NCBI GenBank assembly: GCA_035610835.1 | Contig: CM069446.1 | Location: 51,499,625 to 51,563,624, forward strand | Direction of reading: 5' to 3' | From: Ophiura sarsii | Lineage: Eukaryota; Echinodermata; Ophiuroidea; Amphilepidida; Ophiuridae | DNA: 64,000 nt | Shown here: positions 23,713 through 35,670 of the stretch, in pieces | Position numbering within the stretch: the stretch's first letter is position 1 | How the letters are laid out: each line of letters starts with the position of its first letter | The notes under the pieces: model-generated | Told to the model about the DNA's origin: nothing | Database searches by the model: none | What the model saw: only the letters and a program-made list of their open reading frames with translations | Translations under genes and position numbers: made by a program

Positions 23713-25055
23713 GATAAGTTATTGGGCCATTTAATTAACCATGTACACAGCACCGTTACAAGACGTCATTACTTTACATGGCCTTGGCATCTAGTCAGGC
23801 CTTGAAATAAGATATGAAAAGGGCAGGCAATTTAAGGCAATTTGAAAGGGAAACAATTCCAATTCTAGCTGCAATAAAACGAAAATATTACTTCTAAAAC
23901 ATGACACCACTTTTGCCCTACATTCATGACATTTGCAGCGAAAGAATTGAACAGCTCAAATCATTCATTATATCCTACATATTGTCTGTGACAGCAACAA
24001 CAAATGTAAATAATAAAATATATGCTTTACTGTTTTGAGAAAAAAAATAGTGTTTTTGTGTGATTTCTTCTTGCAAATGTTTTCTCCACATTAACTTTGA
24101 GTTACATTTAAGTTCCCTGCTTTGGTTACAACATTTCTGTAAACTCTTGAGCTGAGTGAGGTCTTGCTTGCATTGATTATAATCTTGAACCATGGTAGCT
24201 GAAAGGTTCGTCAATTTTTGATGCAATTAACAAGTCCCGGGTCCTAACTGTGCATGCATTGTACTAGGAGAATGGGGTCCACATCTATTGACCTATCTGG
24301 GGTCTTGAACTTCACTAACGGTTATGAAAGTAATAATTAATAAATACGGAAGGGATTCAGATTGTAACAATACTATTATTAAAAGTAATAAAATATTTGA
24401 TGCGTTTGGGTCTGAAACAAAGATTGTAATATGATTAACATGACACACTAGATCAATTAAAACATTGATGAATGCACATAGTCTATAGTCTCCTCCAATG
24501 ATCACTTTATACTGTGAGCACTTCTGTTGTATCAAACACATGACACAAAATGTTGCTGCAATAGTCCATATTTTCGCGACATGCATACTGAACCACACAT
24601 ACATGGGATTATAAATGTACCCTTAGCGAGAAAAAAATGTTATGCTCCTTACGACTCTTCCATTATAAATGATAACTTATTTCCAATTTGATAGGCCAAG
24701 AATGATGATATTTTTAGTGATGTTAATATTCATTTCAATTTATAATTAACCCAAACCACACAAGCTATGTTATTGTGTGGAAATCAAGAGAGGGGGACAT
24801 AAAATTACCCCCAATCATCTACGCAAATCCCCAGTTAACCACTCGATTAACCTATCCTACGCTCTCCTGAGCACGATTTTCAGTTTTGTAGAAAACGTCA
24901 AACTGAATCCAATCTTGTGCCTCGCGCGTAAACAATATTTCCTGCCATAGTGAATCAAACATTCCAGGAACGTCAAAGTATTTTAACCATAACCAATCAC
25001 CTAGTTTTTTATAGAAATCAGAGCGTCCCAATTCTCCCAACTGACCCTCTGTTCA
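23713..25055. other. Intergenic, no gene recognised
   Basis: Short open frames of 60-100 codons on the minus strand (for example 24293-24604) lack family motifs and splice context. They are not called. Confidence 0.45.
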
Positions 25056-25082
25056 CCCCCCCCCCCCCCCCCCCCCCCCCCC
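25056..25082 (+). repeat. C homopolymer (27 bp)
   Basis: Uninterrupted C tract; length is likely unreliable in assembly. Confidence 0.9.
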
Positions 25083-25496
25083 ACACTTCCTTAACCTCAC
25101 AACTAACTTGCCAACGCTCACCAGGACAGCAATTTTAAACACCATGACCATGATCACATATTCCAGGAATGTTAGGGTATTATTAGCAATTGTGTATCCA
25201 TATACGTAATGCTAATCTTGAGCTACTTCTTCGTCAATACCACTTGGAATGCCTTAACTTTTTACATAAAACTTATTGCATAGTCCTTTCATTCTTTGCT
25301 TGTGTAAATTGCACTCTTACAACATAATTTTCCCCATTTGCTGATAGCACCACAGACAACAAACAACTACACTAAAGCTATTCCAATAAAATACAACATA
25401 GTACATAGGCTTATGTAAACATTCGGGCATTTTATAAACAATCTCCACAAATTTCATATTTATAATAAAATTTTGTGTAGATTTCAAAAATTCTTG

Positions 25497-25596
25497 NNNN
25501 NNNNNNNNNNNNNNNNNNNNNNNNNNNNNNNNNNNNNNNNNNNNNNNNNNNNNNNNNNNNNNNNNNNNNNNNNNNNNNNNNNNNNNNNNNNNNNNN
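25497..25596. other. Assembly gap, 100 N
   Basis: Exactly 100 unknown bases, a standard scaffold gap size, so the true distance is unknown. It lies between the two head-to-head genes, which means their spacing and orientation depend on scaffolding. Confidence 1.
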
Positions 25597-25805
25597 TGTA
25601 CATGTTTACGTAATTTAAGTAAAGCCCCAATATTAAAGCCATTCCACGGGATAATCGGATTATCAAGTCATTCTTCAATATTCACTAGGTTCGTTTTCTT
25701 AATAAGTTGCGGTGCCTCTTTTTAGTTTCTCCTTTGGTGTCATGCTTTTTTTTAGTCGTAATTCCACAGTTCAGAAAAGTGTACTCAAGGCTCTAGATAC
25801 TGGTA

Positions 25806-26090
25806 TATCAGTATCGGTCGATACATGAATATTGTTCCAGTATCGGTCGACACTGGACCACCCAAATTGTGTTCCAGTATCGACCGATTCTAGAACACTG
25901 TATGTATTCCAGTGTCGACTGATACTTGAACATTATTCAAATTGCCACATAAAGGTATCCACATAATGTTAGTAAGACTTTTCTAGTAGGAGTATGCCAA
26001 TGGTGAAGTCATGTAGCATTTTTTATCATCGTTCATCGATACTTGACCCCGGTACTTGACCATGAAAATCATTCCAGTATCGGTCAGTAG
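25806..26090 (+). repeat. Cluster of CAGTATCGGTCGA motifs
   Basis: The motif TTCCAGTATCGGTCGAYAC or a close variant recurs near 25808, 25836, 25873 (as CAGTATCGACCGAT), 25908 and 26073, on irregular spacing of roughly 30-35 bp in the first four. Its function is unknown; it could be a degenerate satellite. Confidence 0.6.
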
Positions 26091-26751
26091 AGCAGGTTCT
26101 TATCTCATCTCATTTATTGACCGATCACGCTTGACATTAGTGCCAACTTCTTCATTGATGAGACCTCATATTAATCCGTATGTCGTTCGTACTCACATTG
26201 AATAGAGGTTTAAATGGTTACATACTTATATTTTCCAGTTTTAAAAATGATGTACAATGCAATTGTATTATGGCCCGTCACACGAACCAGGGAAAATCAT
26301 ATTAATGGTAGAGGAAAGGTAGCTTATTTACATTTTTGTTGAGACTTTTCTAGTTGGAGTTTGCGACTGGTGAAGTCGTGTAGCATTTGTTTTCATCGTT
26401 TGGAATTGCACTGCTTGTCAATTCGTCTTTTAAGACTTAAAAGTTTAATCTGACACGGTGGTAAAGGAGAATAGGGATTCGAACGGGCACCAGGCGTGAT
26501 GGTTTACAAATTAACCCTGGTCTGATTTACGAGGAGCCCAGACCCGAAGTGCTCCTTGAGAATGTCACTACTGTGAACATGCATTGAGGAAGACCATCAC
26601 ATTTAAAATCCGACAATTATTATCCAACAGCTCCGGGGATTTCCCCACAAGAATCAGATAATTCATATATAATAAAGATTTATTCAAATTGTTCGGCGTG
26701 TTCACACCTTCAAAAATATCTTATTTTATTATTAAAGGAGAGGCCTGTGCA

Positions 26752-27249
26752 AAGTCTCTGGAAGATATATTATAAAACTGCTCACAAAAAGTTAGGAAAC
26801 TTTTTTTAATCAAGTATATTTTTATAATTGATTACCCTCTTGTATTATGTTGCATATCAATAGAAAGCTGAAGTGTTCTTCTTTAAAATGATACCAAATG
26901 TGCAATAACGACATGTTGCTGTACTTGGCCACATTAATGAGAATGAGACAAAGTCACAAATCAAATGTGCCAAAATTAGCAATTTTGTGTTACTCTGTGA
27001 ACAAACAAACAAATTGGCAAGTTGTAGGCCTAAACTAGGGCTAAACCTTTCATCACTTTACCTTCATGACCTTCCATCTGCACTATGAAAACTCTCTCAT
27101 TGCTTGCGTGGTAGATTTCGATCGCGACAGGAGCATGCGCAGATGCGATTTTTGTGTAAGTGGTCTGTGATTTTGTCAATATTATATTTTTACTGTGATT
27201 TGTCGATCTGCATTAAATGCAAAAAGTAACAACGCCCCCGGCTGGACTC

Positions 27250-27289
<40 letters not shown>

Positions 27290-28079
27290 AATTGCGCCAC
27301 GGAGGTGATTATTACTAGACTGTTTTGGTTTGTCATGTTCACCCGTACACTTCCCCGTACACTTTCTTGCAAAGTCGGGCATCGTTTTTTCTCAAATGTT
27401 GCTTGCATATTGCCTTTGCTGTCGCCTTTAATACATGTGCTGTTACTTGAACTTGGAACCAACGTTTAATTTGAACTGTCTATTTTCAATAAAAAAATAC
27501 TCCAATACGGGAAAAAAATCAGAAAAGCTCACAGACAACAAATAAGAACATCATTTTACTCGACCTAGAATTTCAATCAACGGATTTCAATCATCGGCAA
27601 AACCCGATGATGTGAGTGACGTCATTTAATGAGCTCATTAGCATAATTTATGTCCGTGAAATATACAATAGGGTTTTGGTAGTGATCTGTTAACACAGTC
27701 GTGCAAATACCCAAACAATGGTTTTCTAAAGAGATGAGGGTTGGGGTGTGTGTGTTGTGCTCACTGGTGCACATCTTTGTGTAAACCATTCATGGTTCTC
27801 AAGCATGACCGGTTTGATTATTGATCATTACCTATTGACTGTTTAGCACAGATAACGGTGATTTTGGCACATTTGATTTGTGACTTTGCCTCATTCTCTT
27901 TCATGTGGCCAGGTTCAGCAACATGTAATCATTGCAAATGTGGTATAATTTTAAAGAGGAACACTTTAGCTTTCCAATGCTAAATAACAAATACACGGAG
28001 GGTAATAAATAATAAAAATATGCTTGATTAAAAAAAGTTTCCTAACTTTTTGTGAGCAGTTTATATCTTCCAGAGACTT
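26752..28079. mobile_element. 1.33-kb inverted-repeat element enclosing a tRNA-like gene
   Basis: AAGTCTCTGGAAGATATA...CTGCTCACAAAAAGTTAGG at the left is repeated inverted at the right, ending CCAGAGACTT. The pairing continues for about 220 bp on each side. The sub-terminal CTGCTCACAAAAAGTTAGG resembles Tc1/mariner-type ends. No transposase frame is found. The middle holds the tRNA-Asn-like sequence at 27233-27306. Confidence 0.65.
27233..27306 (-). tRNA. tRNA-Asn (GTT), possibly a pseudogene
   Basis: The minus strand folds as a tRNA. Acceptor is ACCTCCG/CGGGGGC, with an A-C mismatch at 1-72 and a T-G wobble. The D arm is GCGC-AATTGGTTA-GCGC. The anticodon arm is TTCGG-CTGTTAA-CCGAA with anticodon GTT, and the T arm is GGTGG-TTCGAGT-CCAGC with one mismatch. 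The D and anticodon arms are nearly identical to the conserved animal tRNA-Asn. The mismatches at the acceptor tip and in the T stem, and the location inside an inverted-repeat element, leave open that it is a mobilised copy. The A box (GTGGCGCAATTGG) and B box (GGTTCGAGTCC) are intact. Confidence 0.75.
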
Positions 28080-28115
28080 AGCCCCCTAGGCCCCACATAA
28101 TATGATTTGCATCTA

Positions 28116-28792
28116 CAGGGTGACCCAGAAAATGTTGAACCCAAAAATCACAATCTTAAAAAAAATAATTAAAAATGAAAATAAATAAATATGGTATTCT
28201 GTTTTCAATAGATATGTAAACAATTTATTCAGCTTTCTGGAGAACTTTAGATCATGTAAATTGGCCTTACCAAACTAAAGATACACTTGATTGTGTGACA
28301 GGGGGTGTTTTCGCCCTTTTGTAAAAGTGAAAAATTGTAACTTGGTTCAGATATGAAACTTAATTCTGTTCTAAGTACGGTGAGTTAAGTAATCTTTTCG
28401 TTTGATCTGTATTTATCAAATTAACATTTTCAAATGAAGTCAAGGGGACTTCAGTTTTTGTTTTCAAAGTCTCTTATATAATAATAATATTGATTTACAT
28501 AATAAATGAATATTGATGAGATACTGTGCAGAATAATTTATGAAGTTCATTGCACGGTTTCAAACAGGCACTTGTTCTGCTCATGTAGCATGAAACCATT
28601 TTTTTGCACTTCACTTACACTACAAAACAACACTTCTTACAAAATTGCACGTATTTTAAGTTTCGTGTGGCCTTTTTTATGATCTAAAATGTTATAGCTG
28701 GTGAACGAGTTATGCAATATTTTGTTATTTTAATGGTAAAAAAAAAATTGAATTTTGTGATTTTTGGGTTCAACATTTTCTGGGTCACCCTG
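28116..28792. mobile_element. Mariner-like MITE, 677 bp, TA-flanked
   Basis: The terminal inverted repeats begin CAGGGTGACCCAGAAAATGT and are near perfect for about 37 bp. TA dinucleotides flank both ends (28114-28115 and 28793-28794), as expected for Tc1/mariner insertion. There is no transposase frame. Confidence 0.8.
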
Positions 28793-28950
28793 TATGTGCG
28801 CGTCTTATATGGGACACTTACCTAAATGATTCATGATAACAATAATTATATTCAAATTGTTCATTGTATTTTGACCGTCGACACTATCATTCAAAACAGA
28901 GGCCTCCATGCACTGATGATGTTTGCAAAACGTTAAAATCCAACAGCTTA

Positions 28951-28952
<2 letters not shown>

Positions 28953-28988
<36 letters not shown>
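28953..28988 (+). repeat. G homopolymer (36 bp)
   Basis: Uninterrupted G tract. The proline- and glycine-run open frames across it are meaningless. Confidence 0.95.
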
Positions 28989-28989
<1 letters not shown>

Positions 28990-30059
28990 GCTCCCTGGCA
29001 ACCAACACAAATGATAATGAAAATGATCGAATATTGGCACCATCTACAGTAGGTTCTATATTTATAATTTCTGAAGAATGTTAATGATTTTAAATGATGA
29101 AACTTAATAGGTAACATGAATTTATTGATTTAAAATTTACAATGAACACAATTAAATAGTAATTGGGTCATCACTGGCATGGCGTGATACTTTAATGCGC
29201 AGATACTTGTGAGCGGCAGTGTTAGTAGTAGGGGCCTACTTGCATTGATGTGTATACATGTACATGTATAATCTACATAATATATATATTATTGTGATTG
29301 TGGGTTAATTTTTTTAATTTTTTTAACGCACGCCTCTATGATTTACGTTGAAACCAAAAAGTGTGGGCATAATTCTGGATTACACTCCACTAGACCCTCT
29401 ACACCCTATTATAATACACTTTATCCAATGTGAAGGGCATTATATAATGATTCCAAAGATGGTTTCCTGTACCAATTGTGAACATCAATGCGCAAAATTT
29501 CTTTTTTGGAAATGTTTCCTTAGTTTTCGTAACTTAAAACCACAAAGGACAATAAATAACTATTTAGAATAAACTTTCAAAGGCCTTTATGGTGATTCAA
29601 AATCATCTGAGTTCTATTTAGTATCCTTGAAGGAAAAACTCGTCAAACGTGATGAAAAACACTGAACATTTTAACCAGAAAATAACGAAATGTCTAATAT
29701 TCATATAAAAAGCCTAATCTTGTTTGAATTTGAAATGGCCCCTAAAACAATCAATGCGTATCATGAAACCAATTGTTTAGCCTTAGCTTTTCTTGTCTCA
29801 GTAATTGTGCATAGTTTATACATTGCAGTTGCAGGAGAGTGATATTATAGAAGCTTATGTTTTGTTCAGATAGCCCCTACAAGGTGGACAGGTAGGGTAA
29901 GATGGGGATCCTCATTTGAGTCGTTAAATTTGACTGAACAATGATTAAATAAAGTAATGTGCAAATGTAAGTAGGGGTCTAAGAAAAAATATAAATTAAT
30001 GAGTGTTAAAACATGTTTGACCCCTTCTCTTTAGGGGTCTACAAACTTATTATATTCAA
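28989..30059. other. Intergenic, repeat-like, no gene called
   Basis: 29108-29225 matches 17794-17930 (shared ACATGAATTTATTG, TTTACAATGAACACAAT and GCGGCAGTGT), so it is a dispersed repeat. The 74-codon frame at 29348-29572 has no recognisable motif. Confidence 0.5.
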
Positions 30060-31210
30060 TATAAACCAAACTCGTTATTGAGAAAAGTTTCATTTTCAAG
30101 TTTCATCAAACTCGATATTGAGAAAAGTTCTATTTTCGAGTTTCATCAAACTCGAAATCTGATCAATATGTTCATTTTCGAGTTACGTTTTTCTCTTCTA
30201 ACTGCTACCAGGTAGGAATGTCAAGCAACTTTCATTCGATAAATGGCTTCAAATATGATCTAAACACGAACTAACATGCTTAGTAAAGCTTAATTGGATA
30301 AAAAAAAATTAAAAAACCCAATTATTTTCGAATTTATTCAATATAACCAAACTTGATATTGAGAAAAGTTCCATTTTCGAGTTTCATTAAACTCGATATC
30401 GAGAAAAGTTCCATTTTCGAGTTTCATCAAACTCGATATTGAAATAAGTGCCATTTTCGAGTTTCATTAAACTCGATATTGAGAAATGTTCCATTTTCGA
30501 GAAAAGTTCCATTTTCGAGTTTCATCATACTCGGAATCTGAACAAAATGTTCATTTTCAAGTTACGTTTTTCTCTTTTAACTGCTACCAGGTAGAAATGT
30601 CAAGCAACTTTCATTCGATGAAATGTTTTAAGTATGATCTAAATACGAACTAACATGCTTAGTAAAGCTTAATTAGATACCACCAATATAAAAAAATCAA
30701 TTATTCTACAATTTATTCAACATAAATCAAACTCGATATTGAGAAAAGTTCCATTTCCGAGTTTCATCATACTCGATATTGAGAAAAGTTCCATTTTCGA
30801 GTTTCGTCAAACTCGATATTGAGAAAATTTCTCGTAACTCGAAATCTGATGATTATGTTTTTCTCTTTTAACTGCTACCAGTAGGAATAATGTCAAGCAA
30901 CTTTCAGTCGATAAAATGTTTTAAGTACGATCTAAACATGAACTAACATGCTTAGTAAAACCACCAAGAAAGAAAAAATCAATAATTCAATATTTTCAAA
31001 ATTTAATAATTCTCCAAGTTATTCAATATACACCAAACTCGATATTGAGAAAGATTCCGTTTTCGAAAATGAACATTTGATCCGATTTCGAGTTTCATGA
31101 AACTCGAAAATTGAACTTTTTTTTCAATATCGAGTTTCATGAAATTCAAACCTCAAAACTCGAAACTCGAAATTCGAAACTCGAAACTCGTAATTCGAAA
31201 CTAGATGATT
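30060..31210 (+). repeat. Upstream CGAGTTTC-type tandem block, right gene
   Basis: Many copies of ATTTTCGAGTTTCATCAAAC and TCGATATTGAGAAAAGTTCC are arranged in three larger units of about 300-380 bp. Each larger unit carries ACTGCTACCAGGTAGGAATG, GTCAAGCAACTTTCATTCGA and GAACTAACATGCTTAG (near 30200, 30575 and 30865). The left gene has a single mirror-image unit (7383-7847). The block ends about 100 bp before the first exon. Confidence 0.85.
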
Positions 31211-31305
31211 AGCAGCACACCAATTTGTTGTAGCAATGAATGTACATTATAACCACATGTCCTGATATAACACACTTGTGTGAACCATTGTGAACAGGAG
31301 TCAAC
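31211..31305 (+). promoter_or_regulatory. Conserved 5' leader / proximal promoter, right gene
   Basis: ACATGTCCTGATATAACAC, ACTTGTGTGAACCATTG and AGGAGTCAAC directly precede ATGG and match the left-gene leader, apart from a short extra ACCATTGTG stretch. No TATA box is obvious. The transcription start site cannot be placed. Confidence 0.5.
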
Positions 31306-31408
31306 ATGGATGCAGCAATAATGTCAGCCGGTTATATACTTTCAATACATCTTTCTATAAATTTGATCCTGAGTGCAGTGTGTTTCAGCACCGCGGAGTC
31401 AACAATAG
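31306..31408 (+). CDS. Signal-peptide first exon, right gene
   Basis: ATG at 31306 opens 34 codons plus one base, ending at an ACAATAG|GTGAGT donor (GT at 31409-31410). The peptide starts MDAAIMSAGYILSIHLSINL and ends near FSTAESTI, a typical secretory signal with a hydrophobic centre and a likely cleavage around CFSTAES. It is the paralogue of 7219-7321. The phase-1 end joins directly to the phase-1 IgGFc-binding exons (43454, 48942) and equally to any of the EGF exons. The next coding exon in view is more than 12 kb downstream. Confidence 0.85.
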
Positions 31409-31483
31409 GTGAGTATAGTAATAGCGATGTTGCATTCACCGGAGAAAATGTTTACGGTAGCACTTACTGTGGTGTATTATAAT

Positions 31484-32078
31484 ATATCGTCAGCTTAATA
31501 AAATAATTGCCTAAGTCATTTTTTTAACAAATTGAGAGATTTTTGCCTAAATCAGCTCTTTACCATGAGAGGCACCTATGGTTTAAGTGCCTAGTTAAAT
31601 ATTCAACTCTAAATCGTGCAACAAATAAAAAAGGACTATTGCCTAAGTCACGCGTGTTACTTAGGCATATTTATTGCAATGCCTTAATCAAATAGTGTGA
31701 CTATTTAGACAGCGAAAGTGTTTTGTAAGTTTTGAAAGGTGATTGTTTTGCCATAGTCAGGATGTAAAAATAGGTAGAGTACTATAGTGAATTTTTATTA
31801 TTTTAGAATGAGCATAGTCAAATTGCCTAAGTCAGTTTGTTGATGTAAAAGGGCCAAGTAAAATACACAATCTGCCTAGTTAAAGTCATTTTAATTGGTT
31901 ACGTACTACTATTGAGACATGACTACATAGCCATAATTTTGTCTTGTATCAACATGTTATTATGCTTTAAATGGTTAATAAAAGTAACACAGTAACAAAA
32001 CTAGATTGTGTTTTTTTTTGATTTATCTCAAAAGTAGTAAAAATGACTTAGGCAAATATTTTATTAAGCTGACGATAT
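31484..32078. mobile_element. MITE-like element with repeated TGCCTAAGTCA
   Basis: The ends ATATCGTCAGCTTAATAAAA and their complement at 32050-32078 form inverted repeats that extend into TTGCCTAAGTCATTTTT. The interior carries about eight copies of GCCTAAGTCA or near variants in both orientations. It inserted just downstream of the conserved start of intron 1 and is absent from the left gene at the matching place. Confidence 0.7.
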
Positions 32079-33572
32079 GTAACCGTTGGTTGTGGTATAG
32101 ATTTTTTAAACAAGCCGTGGGGACGCTTTTTAAAAATAGTTCAGGTTACAGCCACTATATCTTTTCTATTATTGGTTTTATTTCTCTTTTACTCGGCGGT
32201 TGAGTTTGATGAGCTTGACCAACGGGGCTGTATACTATCAGGAGAGAAGAAGTGTATGGTCCAGCTCATATTATTCTGTGTACTGAATGTGTAGTGCACA
32301 GCACAGATCATGGCCTAAATGTTTAAACATCGCGATGTGCATTAGTATTACATAGACCCTTATGTTTATAGGTCTAATTTACAAATAATTATCAAATAAA
32401 TTCCAACTAAAAACCCTGATAAATGTTGATAGTATTAATCTGAACCTCTAATAATTTGGGTGATGTGGATATACTAAAAACGAAACCATCAATATAAATT
32501 GAACAAAATGTGAGTTAAAATTAGGCAACATATCCACTAATAATCAAATTGACAAAATGTGAGTTAAAATAAGGCAACATAGCCACTAATAATCAAATTG
32601 GAATTAAATATGTCTAAAAGTCAGCAGAAGTATTAAATCCAAAAAGTTCAAACTATAACGGACTAAAATTTGGAAATAGAGCTTATAATACTAATACACA
32701 AAAGCAAAAATACACAATAAAAGTATAATTCAAGTTTGACCCATCACCAACAAGGGAATACATATAGCACATGGCAAATACACAATATCATATTATTTGC
32801 TCGCCGTGAGATTCATTCGAGCGTAAACCAAATCTCACCACAGACATATCATAAACAATGAATGCGAGAAGTAATCAGCCAATGTCTTCATTTAAAGAAT
32901 TTGGATCTACATTAAAATCAATGACCAACATTTCCTTTGGTCTTTTCTCAAAACATGGTTATAAAAAACATGCATGTCCAAGTCACTGGCCTAATTGAAC
33001 AATAAAAGAGAAAAAATCTTCAAGAAGCAATAGATTATATTGTGTGGTTTAACCAACAAATACCATAGCCAAATTATTATTTCATTTCACAGTTTCAAGA
33101 AGTTCAAGATTATATGTGTGTTTAAAGGTCATGAAGTTGCGAAATTGAAATTAAGAGTCAAGCATTGAAAATATAATGTTAAAGAAGTTAAATTGGTTTT
33201 AACAATTGTTGATATTACTATAGTAAATCAACAATTAATTTTATAATATAATATGATATAGCAGGGGTTTGGCTTAGTCGCGAGTTGTGAGACGGAGAGT
33301 TGTACTTGGGAGAGTTGTGAGGCGAATTGTGAGGCGAATTGTGGAGCGAGTTGTGAGGAGAGAGTCGTAGCTCAAGTCATTATTGTAACTATTGTAACTA
33401 GTGTAGCTATTGTGCAGGGAGGTTTTTTTAAAAATCCTTATACAAGTGCAAGTTAATGATACAATTGTAAACATGTACAAATCCCAGTTTGGATCAACAT
33501 TAATGCATCAATCTTTGTTTATCTTAATTTCATAATTCCGCTGGCGAATTAGTTTCAATATTTAACTATTCA
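32079..33572. other. Intron 1 of right gene, no exon seen
   Basis: AT-rich. A 57-bp direct duplication (AAAATGTGAGTTAAAAT...CCACTAATAATCAAATTG) lies at about 32501-32600. A GAGTTGTGAGGCGAATTGTG minisatellite lies at about 33290-33365. Confidence 0.5.
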
Positions 33573-34165
33573 ACAGTGGCGTCGCCAGGGGGGGGGGGGG
33601 GGGGGGGGGGGGGCGGGGGGGGGGGGGGGGGGGGGGGGGGGGTGAGGGGGGACGATCGCCCCCCCCCCCAATATTGACGTCGGTTCATTTGACCACAGGA
33701 TTCATGGAATTATGATGGTCAAAAGTACACAGATGAAAATTTTTCGCGCGCTACGCTCGCATAATGTGTCCCCAAAGTGCAATATTCTTTGCTACAAGCT
33801 TGTTTAAGAGTCAAAATGTACCTCGATCGTACCAAAAATAGGTGTAAAGTCGAAAAATTTCGCGCGCTTCGCACGTATTTCTTGCCTCACAAAAGTCTTG
33901 TCGGTTCATTTTCATTTCTTGCCCCCCCCCCCAATATGAATAACCTACCTATACGCCATTGCTATTCAAACTTAACAACATGGTTTCAGTAACGTTTTCT
34001 GGACCATTTTAGGGGAAAAAACTAGCAATTTTGGCGCGGTTCGCGCGAGTTAGATTCAATGTTTCTTTATTCAAGTTATAAAAAGATGGCTTAAGGAACG
34101 TTTATCTGGACCATTTTAGTTAAAAAAAGTGACAGTTTGTACGCTCAGGAACGTTTTTCGGTGTA
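33573..34165 (+). mobile_element. Transposon remnant starting CAGTGGCGTCGCCAGG and long G tract
   Basis: It begins CAGTGGCGTCGCCAGG, runs into G tracts (33588-33641 with few interruptions), then carries TTTCGCGCGCTTCGCAC-type GC patches and GGAACGTTTATCTGGACCAT. A related stretch lies on the opposite strand at 62520-62760 (CGCGCAAAGCGCGC, GTCCAGAAAAAACGTTC). No transposase frame is seen and the family was not assigned. Confidence 0.5.
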
Positions 34166-35299
34166 CGCGTGTACGTGTTTTACAAACGCCGGAATACAAT
34201 AGCTAATTGTAAAATACATGTCCCTGTGAATGTCTAACAATCGATTCAGTTGAATTTGCCCATTGCAATGAGTGAGTAGCGAGTGAAAGTTTATTTGATG
34301 GTCGAGTTCTTTCATCAATTTCTCACTTTCCTCCCGAAAACAACTTTAAACTCTGGATATATTTCATATTTTTGAAGACACTGGTGCATGTGGTATTTTA
34401 CCATACGATTTATGGTTGTCTTATTATCATTTCAGGATTTTTCTTTCTTTTTCACATTCATGATTCTACCTAAACAAATATTTTGCAAAGTTTTCAAGAG
34501 TGTTGAATTAATTGTACGCTACATACTGAATTGTGGTTTATACTTTGACCATTATCCTCCCAAATGTGAATAAAACCACAGATATGCCATGCCTTGGAGC
34601 AAGTCTGGAATGACTTAAAAGTAGGCTTTAGGACAATTAAAGTGAAGTATTTCATGAACCAGCCTTTACTAGAAAAAGTGCACTTCACACTTGAAGTCTA
34701 CCAAATTATTGCAAACCTGTGTTTCACACCCATCATTGGATAAGATACATTTCCAAGACAAAATTTCATAGGAATTTTAGTGACTCTCCGAATGACCCAT
34801 TCTTGGCAACAGTAAACATCATTAGCTATAAAATATATTTCCAGGCAAAACTTTAAAAGATATTCTAGTGACTCACCCATTGACCCAATACTTTGGCAAT
34901 ATATAGTATGAACTATGCTTCTGTTTTGATGTAGTAGAACTTATTCCAATGGTTCCACCAGGTGATTAAGAGTAAGGCAAGGGCATCCACGGGTTTTGTC
35001 AACTTTGATCTTTTCATCCTGACTGAGGCGGCATCTAATGATCTGGTGGCAATCTGGTGAAATAGAGTGCATCATGGCCCCGCATCGTGGCCTCACAATG
35101 CTGCCAGAAGTCTCTCTGGAGTGTCATCAGGCAAACATAACAATGTGTTTTTGCAGTTTGTCAATTGTGTGGGTGCTGTTTTAGCGTTGAGTTCGCAACC
35201 ATTTCCTCCTAAGACTTGTCATCCCTCAATGACCGCAAGTACAAATCATGCATGATTTTCATGGAAGTAGGCCTAAATTCCAGCATGATATAAAAACTA
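34166..35299. other. Intron 1, no exon recognised
   Basis: Short frames on both strands lack motifs. The 35067-35255 frame is not supported. Confidence 0.45.
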
Positions 35300-35670
35300 G
35301 AATCATGATTGACCGAGACATTTTGTATCAATCTTGCCCATCCATTTACATGAAGACCCGCATTACATCCTGTATCTTGAATTGGTCGAATTTGCAAGAA
35401 CGACGAAGGAACATCCGTCTATCAATCATGTATAAAATTCATGCAAATGATATAGCAATCCCAATTCCAGAACATATCCAACGTCAAACTACAACGACTA
35501 CTAGACAATATCACCCAAAGAAATTCCGACTGAGTCAAAGCATCCAAAAATGTGTATAAATACAGCTTTTTTGCGAATACAATATCCGAGTGGAACAACC
35601 TCCCTTCATCCGTCTTAGATTCAAAAACCATTGAAAGTTTCAAAACCGGTGTAAATAAGCATGTAACGTA
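35300..35670 (+). pseudogene. LINE ORF2 extreme C-terminal fragment
   Basis: The translation reads ILNWSNLQERRRNIRLSIMY, then KIHANDIAIPIP and TRQYHPKKF. After a one-base frame shift near 35556 it continues YKYSFFANTISEWNNLP and SVLDSKTIESFKTGV to a stop. This is the usual tail of CR1/RTE-like ORF2 proteins (RRR..RL...YKI...IAIP ... YKYSFFP.TI..WN.LP). The RT core is absent. It is a third LINE lineage in the window, dead, in intron 1. Confidence 0.75.

Noticed and set aside
26455..26500. B-box-like GTTCGAATCCC on the minus strand
   Set aside because: No matching A box or tRNA fold was found around it.
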